Source: CAVVJA01 sp963779485 (GTDB lineage Bacteria > Actinomycetota > Actinomycetes > Mycobacteriales > Jatrophihabitantaceae). Taken from it: a DNA stretch of 64,000 nt. A model generated the notes under the pieces. That model ran no database searches. It saw nothing but the letters and a program-made list of their open reading frames with translations, and was not told the DNA's origin. The stretch covers positions 124,001-188,000 of the forward strand of contig CAVZYJ010000021.1 in NCBI GenBank assembly GCA_963779485.1, written 5' to 3'. The position numbers were made by a program, and so were the translations under genes. Shown in pieces: positions 15,625 to 23,268 of this stretch; position 1 is the first letter of the stretch, and each line of letters starts with the position of its first letter.

Positions 15625-15981
15625 ATGAACACCCTCGATGGTCTGGACGCCGACTCACTGCGCGAGGACGTGCCCAACTTCCGTCCCGGTGACACCCTCA
15701 GAGTGCACGTCCGGGTCGTCGAGGGCTCCCGATCCCGCGTCCAGGTGTTCCAGGGCGTCGTCATCCGACGGCAAGGGAGTGGCCTGCGCGAGACGTTCAC
15801 GGTTCGCAAGGTCAGCTTCGGGGTCGGCGTGGAGCGCACCTTCCCGGTGCACACTCCGATCATCGACAAGATCGAGGTCGTGACCCGAGGCGACGTACGA
15901 CGGGCGAAGCTCTACTACTTGCGTGACTTGCGCGGCAAAGCGGCGAAGATCAAGGAGAAGCGGGAGACGGTCGCCCGCTGA
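15625..15981 (+). CDS. rplS: 50S ribosomal protein L19
   Basis: The protein is 118 residues, the normal size. Family blocks are visible: VPNFRPGDTLRVHVRVVEG, QVFQGVVIRRQG, ETFTVRKVSFGVGVERTFP and KLYYLRDLRGKAAKIKE. L19 sits at the 30S-50S interface. ATG 15625 is chosen over the GTG directly before it (15622). The 172-bp gap after trmD holds no ORF and may carry a separate promoter, since L19 genes often have their own leader. lepB follows after 19 bases. Confidence 0.97.
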   Translation: MNTLDGLDADSLREDVPNFRPGDTLRVHVRVVEGSRSRVQVFQGVVIRRQGSGLRETFTVRKVSFGVGVERTFPVHTPIIDKIEVVTRGDVRRAKLYYLRDLRGKAAKIKEKRETVAR

Positions 15982-16000
15982 CGCCCGCGGCGACGTACGG

Positions 16001-17032
16001 ATGGGTGACGAGCGGCCGGGACACGATCACGCAGAAGCGTCAGATGATCCCTCTGGCGAGGGGGACAACCCGCTCGGGGACCCTCCCGGCATCGAGCGGC
16101 AGCCGGGCCAGCGCCCGGATGCCGAAGAGAATGCGCCCACGATGAGGCAGCCGCCCGGGGACGATGTCTCCGACAACCCGCTGACCGGACCGGAGTCGCG
16201 GGGCGGCCGGCACAGCCTAAGACGCCGGCCCAAGCGCCGAAAGGCCAAGGCGCCGTGGTGGGAACTTCCGGTGCTGGTCGGCGTCGCGATCGTGGTTGCC
16301 GTTCTCATCAAGACGTTTCTGATCCAGCCCTTCTACATCCCCTCGCAGTCGATGGAGAGGACGCTGCACGGCTGCGCCGGCTGCTCCGGCGATCGGATTC
16401 TCGTCAACAAGCCGATCTATTACCTGCGGGATCCGCATCCCGGCGACATCGTCGTCTTCCGCGCGCCGACGGACGTCTGGTTCAACGAGCCGTTGCCGGC
16501 CAGGCCCTCGAACCCGATCGTGCGCGGTTTGCGCTGGTTCGGCCAGCTGGTCGGCCTGGTGCCACCCGACGAGCACGACCTGGTGAAGCGCGTCATCGCC
16601 GTCGGGGGTCAGTCGGTCAAGTGCTGTGACGACGAGGGAAACGTCCAAATCAGCGACTCCGGGCCGAACGGGCCGTGGCGGTCGTTGTACGAGCCGTACG
16701 TCTCCTCGCGCCTGCCCGGGAACGAGGCCGAGTTCGGTCCGGTGACCGTGCCCAAGGGCCGGCTATGGGTGATGGGCGACAACCGGGCTCAGTCCGACGA
16801 CTCGCGCTACCACTACGTCAACGACTACAAGAACGACCCGGTGCTGAGCACCGTCCCGAATGGCGACGTCATCGGCAAGGCGGTGATCATCGCGTGGCCG
16901 CCGTCGCGGTGGCGCACGCTCGGCACACCGAACACGTTCACATCCGCGACCGCGAACGCCCTGCCCGCCGTCGGGGCGGGGGCCGCGGTGGGCCCGCTGT
17001 GGTTGCTGCGGCGACGGCGCCGCGGGCCATAA
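16001..17032 (+). CDS. lepB: Signal peptidase I
   Basis: The protein is 343 residues. It has a long hydrophilic cytoplasmic N-terminus (about 80 residues, rich in Asp/Pro/Arg) and a transmembrane anchor (about residues 89-108). The S26 catalytic domain has nucleophile Ser117 in PSQSMERTL and general base Lys196 in DLVKRVIAVGG. Box E, WVMGDNRAQSDDSR, lies further on. A second hydrophobic segment and an Arg-rich tail end the protein. It removes signal peptides on the outer face of the membrane. The start ATG 16001 follows the rplS stop by 19 bases; placement between rplS and rnhB is the standard actinobacterial order. Confidence 0.95.
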   Translation: MGDERPGHDHAEASDDPSGEGDNPLGDPPGIERQPGQRPDAEENAPTMRQPPGDDVSDNPLTGPESRGGRHSLRRRPKRRKAKAPWWELPVLVGVAIVVAVLIKTFLIQPFYIPSQSMERTLHGCAGCSGDRILVNKPIYYLRDPHPGDIVVFRAPTDVWFNEPLPARPSNPIVRGLRWFGQLVGLVPPDEHDLVKRVIAVGGQSVKCCDDEGNVQISDSGPNGPWRSLYEPYVSSRLPGNEAEFGPVTVPKGRLWVMGDNRAQSDDSRYHYVNDYKNDPVLSTVPNGDVIGKAVIIAWPPSRWRTLGTPNTFTSATANALPAVGAGAAVGPLWLLRRRRRGP

Positions 17033-17114
17033 GCGCGTCCGTCGGTCCATCCAGTCCCACGGTGGAAGGGATCCGTCCACGACCAGTCCTGACGCGCGTA
17101 ACGTTCGCTTCGTC

Positions 17115-17885
17115 ATGACGCAGTCCGCCCGTGCTCGCCCCGGCCGGCGTCCGGTCGCCCTTCCGTTCCGTCCGCCTCGGGTGATCGTCCGACGTGAGTC
17201 GGGCTTGGTGGCCTACGAGACCGCGCTGCGCCGAGTGGGGTTTCCGACCATCGCCGGCGCGGACGAGGCCGGACGCGGGGCTTGCGCGGGCCCGCTCGTC
17301 GTGGCGGCGTGCGTTCTCCCGCCCGGCCGTCGCGGGGAGATCGACGGGCTCGCCGATTCCAAGCTGCTGACACCTGCGGTTCGCGAGCAGTTGTACGCCG
17401 AGATCGTGGCCCGGGCGACGACCTGGTCGATCGTGGTGCTGACCGCCGCCGAGATCGATCGAATCGGACTGCATGTCGCCAACGTGGCTGGCATGCGGCG
17501 GGCGTTCGCTGCGCTATCGCCGCGTCCGACCTATGCGCTGACCGACGGATTCCCGGTTCCGGGGCTGGGCCTGCCGACGACGGCGGTCTGGAAGGGCGAC
17601 GCCGTGGTCGCGTGTATCGCGGCAGCGTCGATTCTCGCCAAGGTCACCCGCGACCGGATGATGGTGGAGATGCACGCCCAGTTCCCGCACTACGACTTCG
17701 ACCGTCATAAGGGTTACGTCACTCCTGAACACGCTGAGGCGCTGCAGGAACACGGTCCGTGCGCGGAACATCGAGCGTCGTACATCAACGTCCGGCGAGC
17801 GGCTGCCCTGCAGCAGTTCGCCGAGATGCTGGACAATGGCACCGCGGGGCCATCCCTAACCCGGTCGGAGCAGGAGATCGCGTGA
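17115..17885 (+). CDS. rnhB: Ribonuclease HII
   Basis: The protein is 256 residues. It cleaves RNA in RNA-DNA hybrids and removes misincorporated ribonucleotides. The metal-binding DEAGRG motif lies near residue 50. The later acidic residues fall in LADSKLL and in ALTDGFPVPGLG, followed by KGDAVVACIAAASILAKVTRD, the RNase HII signature. A ~35-residue basic N-terminal extension precedes the catalytic core. The start is ATG 17115; a TANNNT box (TAACGT, 17099-17104) 10 nt upstream may be its own promoter. DUF2469 follows on the same strand. Confidence 0.95.
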   Translation: MTQSARARPGRRPVALPFRPPRVIVRRESGLVAYETALRRVGFPTIAGADEAGRGACAGPLVVAACVLPPGRRGEIDGLADSKLLTPAVREQLYAEIVARATTWSIVVLTAAEIDRIGLHVANVAGMRRAFAALSPRPTYALTDGFPVPGLGLPTTAVWKGDAVVACIAAASILAKVTRDRMMVEMHAQFPHYDFDRHKGYVTPEHAEALQEHGPCAEHRASYINVRRAAALQQFAEMLDNGTAGPSLTRSEQEIA

Positions 17886-17910
17886 GCAACCGCAACGAGC
17901 GAGGGCAAGC

Positions 17911-18234
17911 ATGAGTGCCGAGGATCTCGAGAACTATGAGACCGACATGGAGCTGCAGCTCTATCGGGAGTACAAGGACATCGTCGCCCAGTTCAGCTAC
18001 GTGGTGGAAACCGAGCGCCGGTTCTACCTGACCAACGATGTCGACCTGCAGCCACGGACCTCGGACGGCGAGGTGTACTTCGAGCTGACCATGCGCGACG
18101 CCTGGGTATGGGACATGTATCGGCCGGCGCGGTTCGTCAAGACCGTGCGGGTGCTGACCTTCAAGGACGTCAACATCGAAGAGCTGGAAAAGCCCGACCT
18201 CGAACTGCCCGACAAAGGCGGCTTCGGCAGCTGA
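17911..18234 (+). CDS. DUF2469 family protein
   Basis: The protein is 107 residues, highly acidic and cytoplasmic, opening MSAEDLENYETDMELQLYRE and ending in an LPDKGGFGS-type tail. It matches the very conserved actinobacterial DUF2469 family, for example Rv2901c, which always lies between rnhB and the yraN/comM pair. No enzymatic motif is visible and its function is unknown. Conservation and position suggest a housekeeping role. It starts 25 bases after rnhB and is probably in the same transcript. Confidence 0.93.
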   Translation: MSAEDLENYETDMELQLYREYKDIVAQFSYVVETERRFYLTNDVDLQPRTSDGEVYFELTMRDAWVWDMYRPARFVKTVRVLTFKDVNIEELEKPDLELPDKGGFGS

Positions 18235-18252
18235 CGGACGCTGTCAAATCCG

Positions 18253-18279
18253 TTATCCACACCCGCCTGGTTATCCACA
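18253..18279 (+). promoter_or_regulatory. Two direct DnaA-box-like 9-mers
   Basis: TTATCCACA occurs at 18253-18261 and again at 18271-18279, 18 bases apart in the same orientation. This is the exact E. coli consensus DnaA box. It sits in the 95-bp gap upstream of yraN and comM. The pair could regulate these genes or titrate DnaA; it is too small to be an origin. Confidence 0.55.
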
Positions 18280-18329
18280 GTTCGCTCTGACGCGTCCCGG
18301 GAGCGCCCCGCTCGGGCCACCCTCGGGTC

Positions 18330-18701
18330 ATGCACGCGAAGGACGCGGTCGGTCGGTACGGCGAGCAGCTTGCCGCGCATCACCTGCGCGGCGCCGGGCT
18401 TACCCTTCTCGCCCGCAACTGGCGCTGCCCTGAGGGTGAGCTCGACATCGTCGCCCGCGAGGGTGACGTGCTGGTGTTCTGCGAGGTGAAGACGCGATCC
18501 TCCGCCGCGTTCGGCTGGCCGGCCGAGGCCGTCGGTGGCGCCAAGGCGGCCCGGTTGCGGCGGCTGGCCGCCTGTTATCTCGCCGAGCAGCGCCCGATGT
18601 CACCTCGCGGCTTCTGGCCAGCCATTCGCTTCGACGTGGTGAGCGTGATCCATCGGCAATCGGGCGTCGCCCAGGTCGAGCACCTGCGCGGGGTGTTGTA
18701 A
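18330..18701 (+). CDS. UPF0102 (YraN-like) endonuclease-fold protein
   Basis: The protein is 123 residues with a restriction-endonuclease-like fold. Visible signature: GRYGEQLAAHHL, LLARNWRCPEGELDIVAREGD, VLVFCEVKTRSS (Glu, Asp, E-x-K catalytic-type residues), then the GWPAEAVGGAKAARLRRLA helix. Homologues are fused or linked to DNA processing genes, but the substrate is unknown. Start ATG 18330. It abuts comM (stop 18701, next start 18702), so they are co-translated. Two DnaA-like boxes lie just upstream. Confidence 0.92.
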   Translation: MHAKDAVGRYGEQLAAHHLRGAGLTLLARNWRCPEGELDIVAREGDVLVFCEVKTRSSAAFGWPAEAVGGAKAARLRRLAACYLAEQRPMSPRGFWPAIRFDVVSVIHRQSGVAQVEHLRGVL

Positions 18702-20234
18702 ATGGCAATCGCGCGGACGCTCGGGGTTGCGCTCACCGGCCTCGCCGGCCAGGTGGTCGAGGTCCAGGCTGATCTGTCCGCGGGGCTGCCGGGGCTCACG
18801 TTCACCGGTCTCCCGGACATGTCCGTCGTCGAGGCGCGGGACCGCATTCGGGCGGCTGTGCTGAACTCGGGGTCCGTGTGGCCGAACCGCCGGATCACGC
18901 TCGCACTCCTGCCGGCCGATGTGCGCAAGGTGGGATCGCGGTTCGACCTGGCCATGGCGATCGCCATCCTGGGCGCGGCCGGGCGGGTGGCGGGCGAGGC
19001 GATCGCCGACGTGGTGTGGATCGCCGAGCTCGGCCTGGACGGCTGCCTGCGAGCGGTGCGCGGCGTCCTGCCCGCCATGATCGCCGCTCGCCGCGCCGGC
19101 GTGCGGCGTGTGGTCGTCGCGACTGCCAACGCCGCTGAGGCCACGTTGGTCGACGCCGTCGACGTACGCGCGGCCGACAACCTGGCTCAAGTGCTCGGCT
19201 GGCTGCAGGGTGCCGGGCCGCCGTTGCCAGCGGCCCAGTCGAGCCCGAACGCCGGAGTCGACGGTCGCGCTCCGGACCTGGCCGACATTGCGGGCCAGTC
19301 GGCCGCCAAGCGAGCACTCGAAGTCTGCGCCGCGGGCGGCCACAACCTCTATCTCGTCGGTGCCGCCGGCGCCGGCAAGAGCATGCTGGCCGAGCGCTTG
19401 CCCGGCCTGCTGCCGGCGCTCGAGGACGACGTCGCGCTGGAAGTCACCGCGGTGCACTCGGTCGCCGGCCTGCTGCCGCCCCGCGCCCAACTCGTCCGAC
19501 GACCGCCGTTGCAGGCGCCGCATCACACCGCATCGGCAGCGGCATTGGTGGGCGGCGGATCGGGCATCGCCTCGCCGGGCGCGATCTCCTTGGCGCACGG
19601 GGGCGTTCTCTTCCTGGACGAGGCCGCGGAGTTCAGCCCAGCGGTTCTGGAGGCGCTCCGACAACCCATCGAAAGCGGACAGATCGTGCTGCACCGCAGC
19701 GGCGGCGCGGTGTGCTACCCGGCCCGGTTCCAGCTCGTGCTGGCCGCCAACGCGTGCCCATGCGGGCAGCCGGCCCGGCTGTGTAGCTGCGCATCCACGG
19801 CCCGCCGGCGCTACCAGCACCGGTTGTCCGGGCCGCTGCTCGACCGGGTCGACCTCCGGGTCGCGATCGAGCCGGTGTCGCACGCCGACCTGCTCGGTGA
19901 GGTCGACGGTCGCGAGACGTCGACGACCGTGGCGCTGCGGGTGAGCCAGGCGCGGGCCGTGGCCGCCGAACGCTGGTCGGGGTGCGGCTGGCGACTGAAT
20001 GCCGAGGTACCCGGCAGCGCGCTGCGGCATCGCCCGTGGCGACTGCCGCGAGAGGTGCTGCGCCAGGCCGAGACCGGCCTGAACCAAGGACAGCTGAGCG
20101 TCCGCGGGTTCGACCGGATATTGCGCCTGGCCTGGACCGTCGCCGATCTTTCGGGCCACCCGGCACCGGACGCCGGCGATGTGGCCGAGGCCATGTACTT
20201 TCGTCTCGGCTGGGACGAGTCATGGGCGGCCTGA
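18702..20234 (+). CDS. comM: ComM/YifB-family Mg-chelatase-like AAA+ ATPase
   Basis: The protein is 510 residues. An N-terminal Lon-like ChlI domain (GLPGLTFTGLPDMSVVEARDRIRAAV) is followed by an AAA+ ATPase domain. Walker A is GAAGAGKSM near residue 222 and Walker B is GGVLFLDEAAEF. A Cys cluster (ANACPCGQPARLCSC) is typical of the family, and a C-terminal Mg-chelatase domain closes the protein. In Vibrio ComM is a hexameric helicase that extends branch migration during natural transformation. Adjacency to dprA supports a role in handling incoming or recombining DNA. ATG 18702 immediately follows yraN. Confidence 0.94.
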   Translation: MAIARTLGVALTGLAGQVVEVQADLSAGLPGLTFTGLPDMSVVEARDRIRAAVLNSGSVWPNRRITLALLPADVRKVGSRFDLAMAIAILGAAGRVAGEAIADVVWIAELGLDGCLRAVRGVLPAMIAARRAGVRRVVVATANAAEATLVDAVDVRAADNLAQVLGWLQGAGPPLPAAQSSPNAGVDGRAPDLADIAGQSAAKRALEVCAAGGHNLYLVGAAGAGKSMLAERLPGLLPALEDDVALEVTAVHSVAGLLPPRAQLVRRPPLQAPHHTASAAALVGGGSGIASPGAISLAHGGVLFLDEAAEFSPAVLEALRQPIESGQIVLHRSGGAVCYPARFQLVLAANACPCGQPARLCSCASTARRRYQHRLSGPLLDRVDLRVAIEPVSHADLLGEVDGRETSTTVALRVSQARAVAAERWSGCGWRLNAEVPGSALRHRPWRLPREVLRQAETGLNQGQLSVRGFDRILRLAWTVADLSGHPAPDAGDVAEAMYFRLGWDESWAA

Positions 20235-20506
20235 GCGAAGTGGCGCAGGACGCCGAACAGTGGCAAGGCCCGCGATCGTCGCGATCGTCGTGCGGTCCGG
20301 AAGCGTTGTCTCAGGTTCCACGGTCGGAATCGGCGTCCGACCGCCGAGCTCTCGTCGGAGCGGCGGTTTCGGATCGAGCAGCCGAGCCGCGAGCGTCCGG
20401 CGGCGACGAAGGAGGCGTTCGTCGCTCGCGGCAGCGGGCCGTCGGTGACGCCCCCTGGCGCTCGGGCCGAGGCCGGGTGCGCTTGCCCGACGAGGCGGTC
20501 CGGTGA
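20222..20506 (+). CDS. Possible small protein between comM and dprA
   Basis: This 94-codon frame begins with ATG inside the end of comM (13-base overlap) and ends in a GTGA overlap with the dprA start, a layout that fits translational coupling. The product would be Ser/Arg/Ala-rich and hydrophilic with no recognisable domain. Its composition is similar to what random high-GC sequence gives, and no family is recognised. It may simply be a 268-bp spacer that happens to stay open. Low confidence. Confidence 0.3.
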   Translation: MGGLSEVAQDAEQWQGPRSSRSSCGPEALSQVPRSESASDRRALVGAAVSDRAAEPRASGGDEGGVRRSRQRAVGDAPWRSGRGRVRLPDEAVR

Positions 20507-21744
20507 GTGCGCTCGCCGTCGACGAGACGGTCCTGTTGGCCCGGGCTTATCTCAGCCGGGTTGCCGAGCCGGCGAGCATCCCGGTCTGGGACTTGGTGCG
20601 CCGCCAGGGCCCGGTTGCAGCGGCCGAGTCCATCCGAGCGGGCGAGGTCCCGCCCGATGTAGCGCGCGCCACCGCGGCCCGACGAACATCCGTTCACGAA
20701 GGCGACGACATCGCCGCAGCCCGGCGATGCGGCATCCGGCTGATCGTGCCCGAGGGCTCGGAGTGGCCACACTTCGCGTTCGCTCCGCTCGAGGCGGTAG
20801 CCCTTACTCGGTTGGCGGCCTATCGAGCGGGGGAGCGCACGCAGCGACCGGGTGGCGAACCGATTCCGCCGCTCGCGCTGTGGGCGCGGGGGTCGGGCGA
20901 CCTGTCGTGTGCCGCGGTCCGCGCCGTCGCCATCGTCGGTTCCCGCTCGGCCAGCAGCTACGGGGAGCACGTCACGGCGGAGCTCGCCTTTGGCCTGGCC
21001 CGTCGTGACGTCGTGGTTGTGTCCGGTGGAGCATTCGGGATCGATGCCACGGCCCACCGCAGCGCCCTCGCGGCCGAGGGAAGCACGACGATCGTCTCGG
21101 CCAGCGGCATCGACCGGCCGTATCCCGCCGCGAACGCGGCGCTGTTCGAACGGGCCGCGGTCCACGGCCTGGTCGTTTCGGAAAGCCCGCCCGGGTCAGC
21201 GCCCCACCGCCACCGCTTCCTGACTCGCAACCGTTTGATCGCCGCGTTGTCCGCCGGCACCGTGGTTACCGAGGCGGCCGCGCGTTCGGGTGCGCTCAAC
21301 ACGGCTACCCATTGCATCCGGCTGGCTCGGCCGCTGATGGCGGTCCCCGGACCGGTGACGTCCGCCATGTCCGTCGGTTGTCACCGGCTGCTGCGGCAGG
21401 ATTCGGCGCCGGCATTGCTCGTGACCTCGGTCGAGGACGTCTTGGCCGTCGTCGGTTCCATCGGGGAGGGCCTCGACACGACCGTCGCGTCGATGTCCAC
21501 GGCACCGCAGGTCGACGACCTGCGAGGCACTCTCGACCAACTCGATCCGATGGCCCGACGCGTGTTCGACGGCCTGCCGGCCCGAGGCGCCACGAGTGAG
21601 GACGAGGTGGCGTTACGCAGTGGCGTGAGCCCGGTGGAGGTCATGCGTGCGCTGCCGGCTCTTCGTATCGCTGGTCTTATCGAGGCCGGCCCCGACGGCC
21701 TGCGGATCTCGCCCACCTTTCGCCAGCGCACCGCTCGGTCGTGA
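20503..21744 (+). CDS. dprA: DNA-processing protein DprA
   Basis: The protein is 413 residues. The Rossmann-like DprA domain shows AIVGSRSASSYGEHV near residue 147, VVSGGAFGIDATAHRSAL, ASGIDRPYPAANAALF and RNRLIAALS with EAAARSGALNTA. A C-terminal winged-helix-like domain (DPMARRVFDGLPA onward) follows. DprA loads RecA on incoming single-stranded DNA during transformation and is also kept in non-competent bacteria. GTG 20503 is the first start of the family-like N-terminal SAM-like region. The 3' end merges into a set of ~60-bp degenerate repeats. Confidence 0.94.
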   Translation: MSALAVDETVLLARAYLSRVAEPASIPVWDLVRRQGPVAAAESIRAGEVPPDVARATAARRTSVHEGDDIAAARRCGIRLIVPEGSEWPHFAFAPLEAVALTRLAAYRAGERTQRPGGEPIPPLALWARGSGDLSCAAVRAVAIVGSRSASSYGEHVTAELAFGLARRDVVVVSGGAFGIDATAHRSALAAEGSTTIVSASGIDRPYPAANAALFERAAVHGLVVSESPPGSAPHRHRFLTRNRLIAALSAGTVVTEAAARSGALNTATHCIRLARPLMAVPGPVTSAMSVGCHRLLRQDSAPALLVTSVEDVLAVVGSIGEGLDTTVASMSTAPQVDDLRGTLDQLDPMARRVFDGLPARGATSEDEVALRSGVSPVEVMRALPALRIAGLIEAGPDGLRISPTFRQRTARS

Positions 21745-21885
21745 ACGCGGACCCGCCAATGGAACGGCCGCCCACTCACACCAACGCGCCGCGTGCTTGT
21801 GGGCGTCGCCCGGCCCGCCACCCGTTCTGCCGGCCACTTTCGGCCAACGCGCAGCGTGGTCGTGAGCGTGGGCCGCCGTTCGACC
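21713..21885 (+). repeat. Three degenerate ~60-bp tandem repeats at the end of dprA
   Basis: Copies begin near 21713, 21772 and 21834, each with CCAC, then CCARCGC, then a GTCGTGARCG-like core. The first and third are the most alike. The first copy covers the last codons of dprA, so the array may have grown from the gene's own 3' end. Confidence 0.5.
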
Positions 21886-22165
21886 GGCTGGCGCGACCTG
21901 ACCTCGGCGCGGCCGGGCGCGCCGGCTTGACTCGATGCGGCGCCTGCCGCACGGTCGTGCCGTGCCTACGGTGCCACGCGAGCCGCAGCAAGGGATATCG
22001 CGATCCGACGAGCCTCCGCAACCGGGCAACGTCACGCGTGACGTCGGCTTGACCCCGCAGACGCCCGCCGCGGCCGGACTTGCCGCGACCCGAAACGTTC
22101 TCGGAACCCGAGGGGCGGCCGCCGCTACTCGAGGGGGCGCCGCTACTCGAGGGGTTGCCGCGACG
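21745..22165. other. 421-bp gap between dprA and xerC
   Basis: The first ~140 bases are the degenerate repeats. The remainder is low-complexity GC-rich sequence with an 18-bp tandem repeat next to the xerC start. The xerC frame stays open upstream to ATG 21935, but that extension has no integrase similarity. No promoter stands out. Confidence 0.5.
22121..22154 (+). repeat. 18-bp tandem duplication before xerC
   Basis: GCCGCTACTCGAGGGG occurs at 22121-22136 and 22139-22154, a perfect 16-base match with an 18-base period. It lies just upstream of the preferred xerC start codon. Confidence 0.75.
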
Positions 22166-23098
22166 ATGGAGGGTCTGCCCGAGCTGATGCGCCGTGCGGT
22201 CGGTGATTTCGAGCGATATCTAGCCTTGGAGCGCAACCGCTCGGCTCATACGGTTCGCGCGTACGTCGGCGACATCGTGAGCCTGCTGGGCCACGCCGCC
22301 GCTCTGGGCGCTCGGTCGGTCGCGGATCTTGATCTGGCCGTGCTGCGCGGGTGGCTAGCCCGGCAGCGGCGTGCCGGAGCCGCTCGGACGACGTTGGCGA
22401 GGCGCGCCGCGGCCGCCCGCACGTTCACCGAGTGGGCGCGAATGGCCGGCTTGGCCGACGACGACCCGGGCCGTGCACTGTCGAGCCCGCGGTCGCATCG
22501 CACACTCCCACCGGTCCTCGGCCACGACGAGGCGATAGCTCTGATGAACGACCGCAACCGGTCCGGGCACGACCCGCAACCAGTTGACGAATCGCTCGAA
22601 CTCCGGGACCGGCTGATTGTCGAGATGCTCTATGCGACCGGCATCCGGGTCAGCGAGCTCGTCGGACTGGACGTCGACGATGTCGATCGGCGTCGCCGGG
22701 TACTTCGGGTGCTGGGCAAGGGCGCCAAGGAGCGCACTGTGCCCTATGGTTTGCCGGCGGACCGGGCGCTCGAGGCATGGCTGACGCGGGGCCGCCCCGT
22801 TATCGCACGGTCGAACAGCGGGCCGGCGGTATTGCTCGGCGTGCGAGGTGGGCGCGCTGATCCCAGGACCGTCCGGCGGGTGGTCCACGACCGGCTGAGC
22901 GGGGTGCCAGGTGCCCCGGACCTCGGACCCCACGGTCTGCGGCATACGGCTGCGACCCATCTACTCGAAGGCGGGGCCGACCTGCGCGCAGTCCAGGAGC
23001 TGCTGGGTCATCGCAGCCTCGCGACGACGCAGATCTACACCCACGTATCGGTGGAGCGGCTGCGCCGCACCTATGATCAGGCCCACCCGCGCGCGTGA
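22166..23098 (+). CDS. xerC: Tyrosine recombinase XerC
   Basis: The protein is 310 residues when started at ATG 22166, where the SAM-like core-binding domain begins (LMRRAVGDFERYLALERNRS). The catalytic domain shows Arg in ATGIRVSEL (about 161), Lys in LGKGAKERTVP, HGLRHTAATHLL, His in LLGHRSLATTQIYTHV and the nucleophile Tyr near 291. It resolves chromosome dimers at dif together with XerD. The frame is open to ATG 21935, which would add 77 low-complexity residues; this is unlikely. It converges with the M23 gene across a 170-bp gap that contains a 16-bp palindrome (23223-23238). Confidence 0.93.
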   Translation: MEGLPELMRRAVGDFERYLALERNRSAHTVRAYVGDIVSLLGHAAALGARSVADLDLAVLRGWLARQRRAGAARTTLARRAAAARTFTEWARMAGLADDDPGRALSSPRSHRTLPPVLGHDEAIALMNDRNRSGHDPQPVDESLELRDRLIVEMLYATGIRVSELVGLDVDDVDRRRRVLRVLGKGAKERTVPYGLPADRALEAWLTRGRPVIARSNSGPAVLLGVRGGRADPRTVRRVVHDRLSGVPGAPDLGPHGLRHTAATHLLEGGADLRAVQELLGHRSLATTQIYTHVSVERLRRTYDQAHPRA

Positions 23099-23268
23099 CC
23101 CCGGTCAATCCGCAGGCAGTGACACGCCGCACAGCTCGGGTGCCGTCATGGTCGATCGCTGGCATCACTCCCTGCGTCGGCGGACCCGGACCGGCCGCGC
23201 AATCGGGCTTGCGATCACGCCACGGCTGGGCCCAGCCGCTGAGCGGCAAGCACTCGACGCCCACACGC

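Noticed and set aside
18253..18279. Replication origin
   Set aside because: Only two DnaA-like boxes, no AT-rich unwinding region and no dnaA/dnaN nearby.
21613..22236. Minus-strand frame with repeated His-Ala-Ala-Arg-Trp segments
   Set aside because: The repetition only reflects the DNA-level ~60-bp repeats; there is no start signal or domain.
23223..23238. 16-bp palindrome between xerC and the M23 gene as a terminator
   Set aside because: The palindrome has no loop, so it cannot fold as a usual hairpin; the nearby GCCGC-TGA-GCGGC stem is short. Left uncalled.
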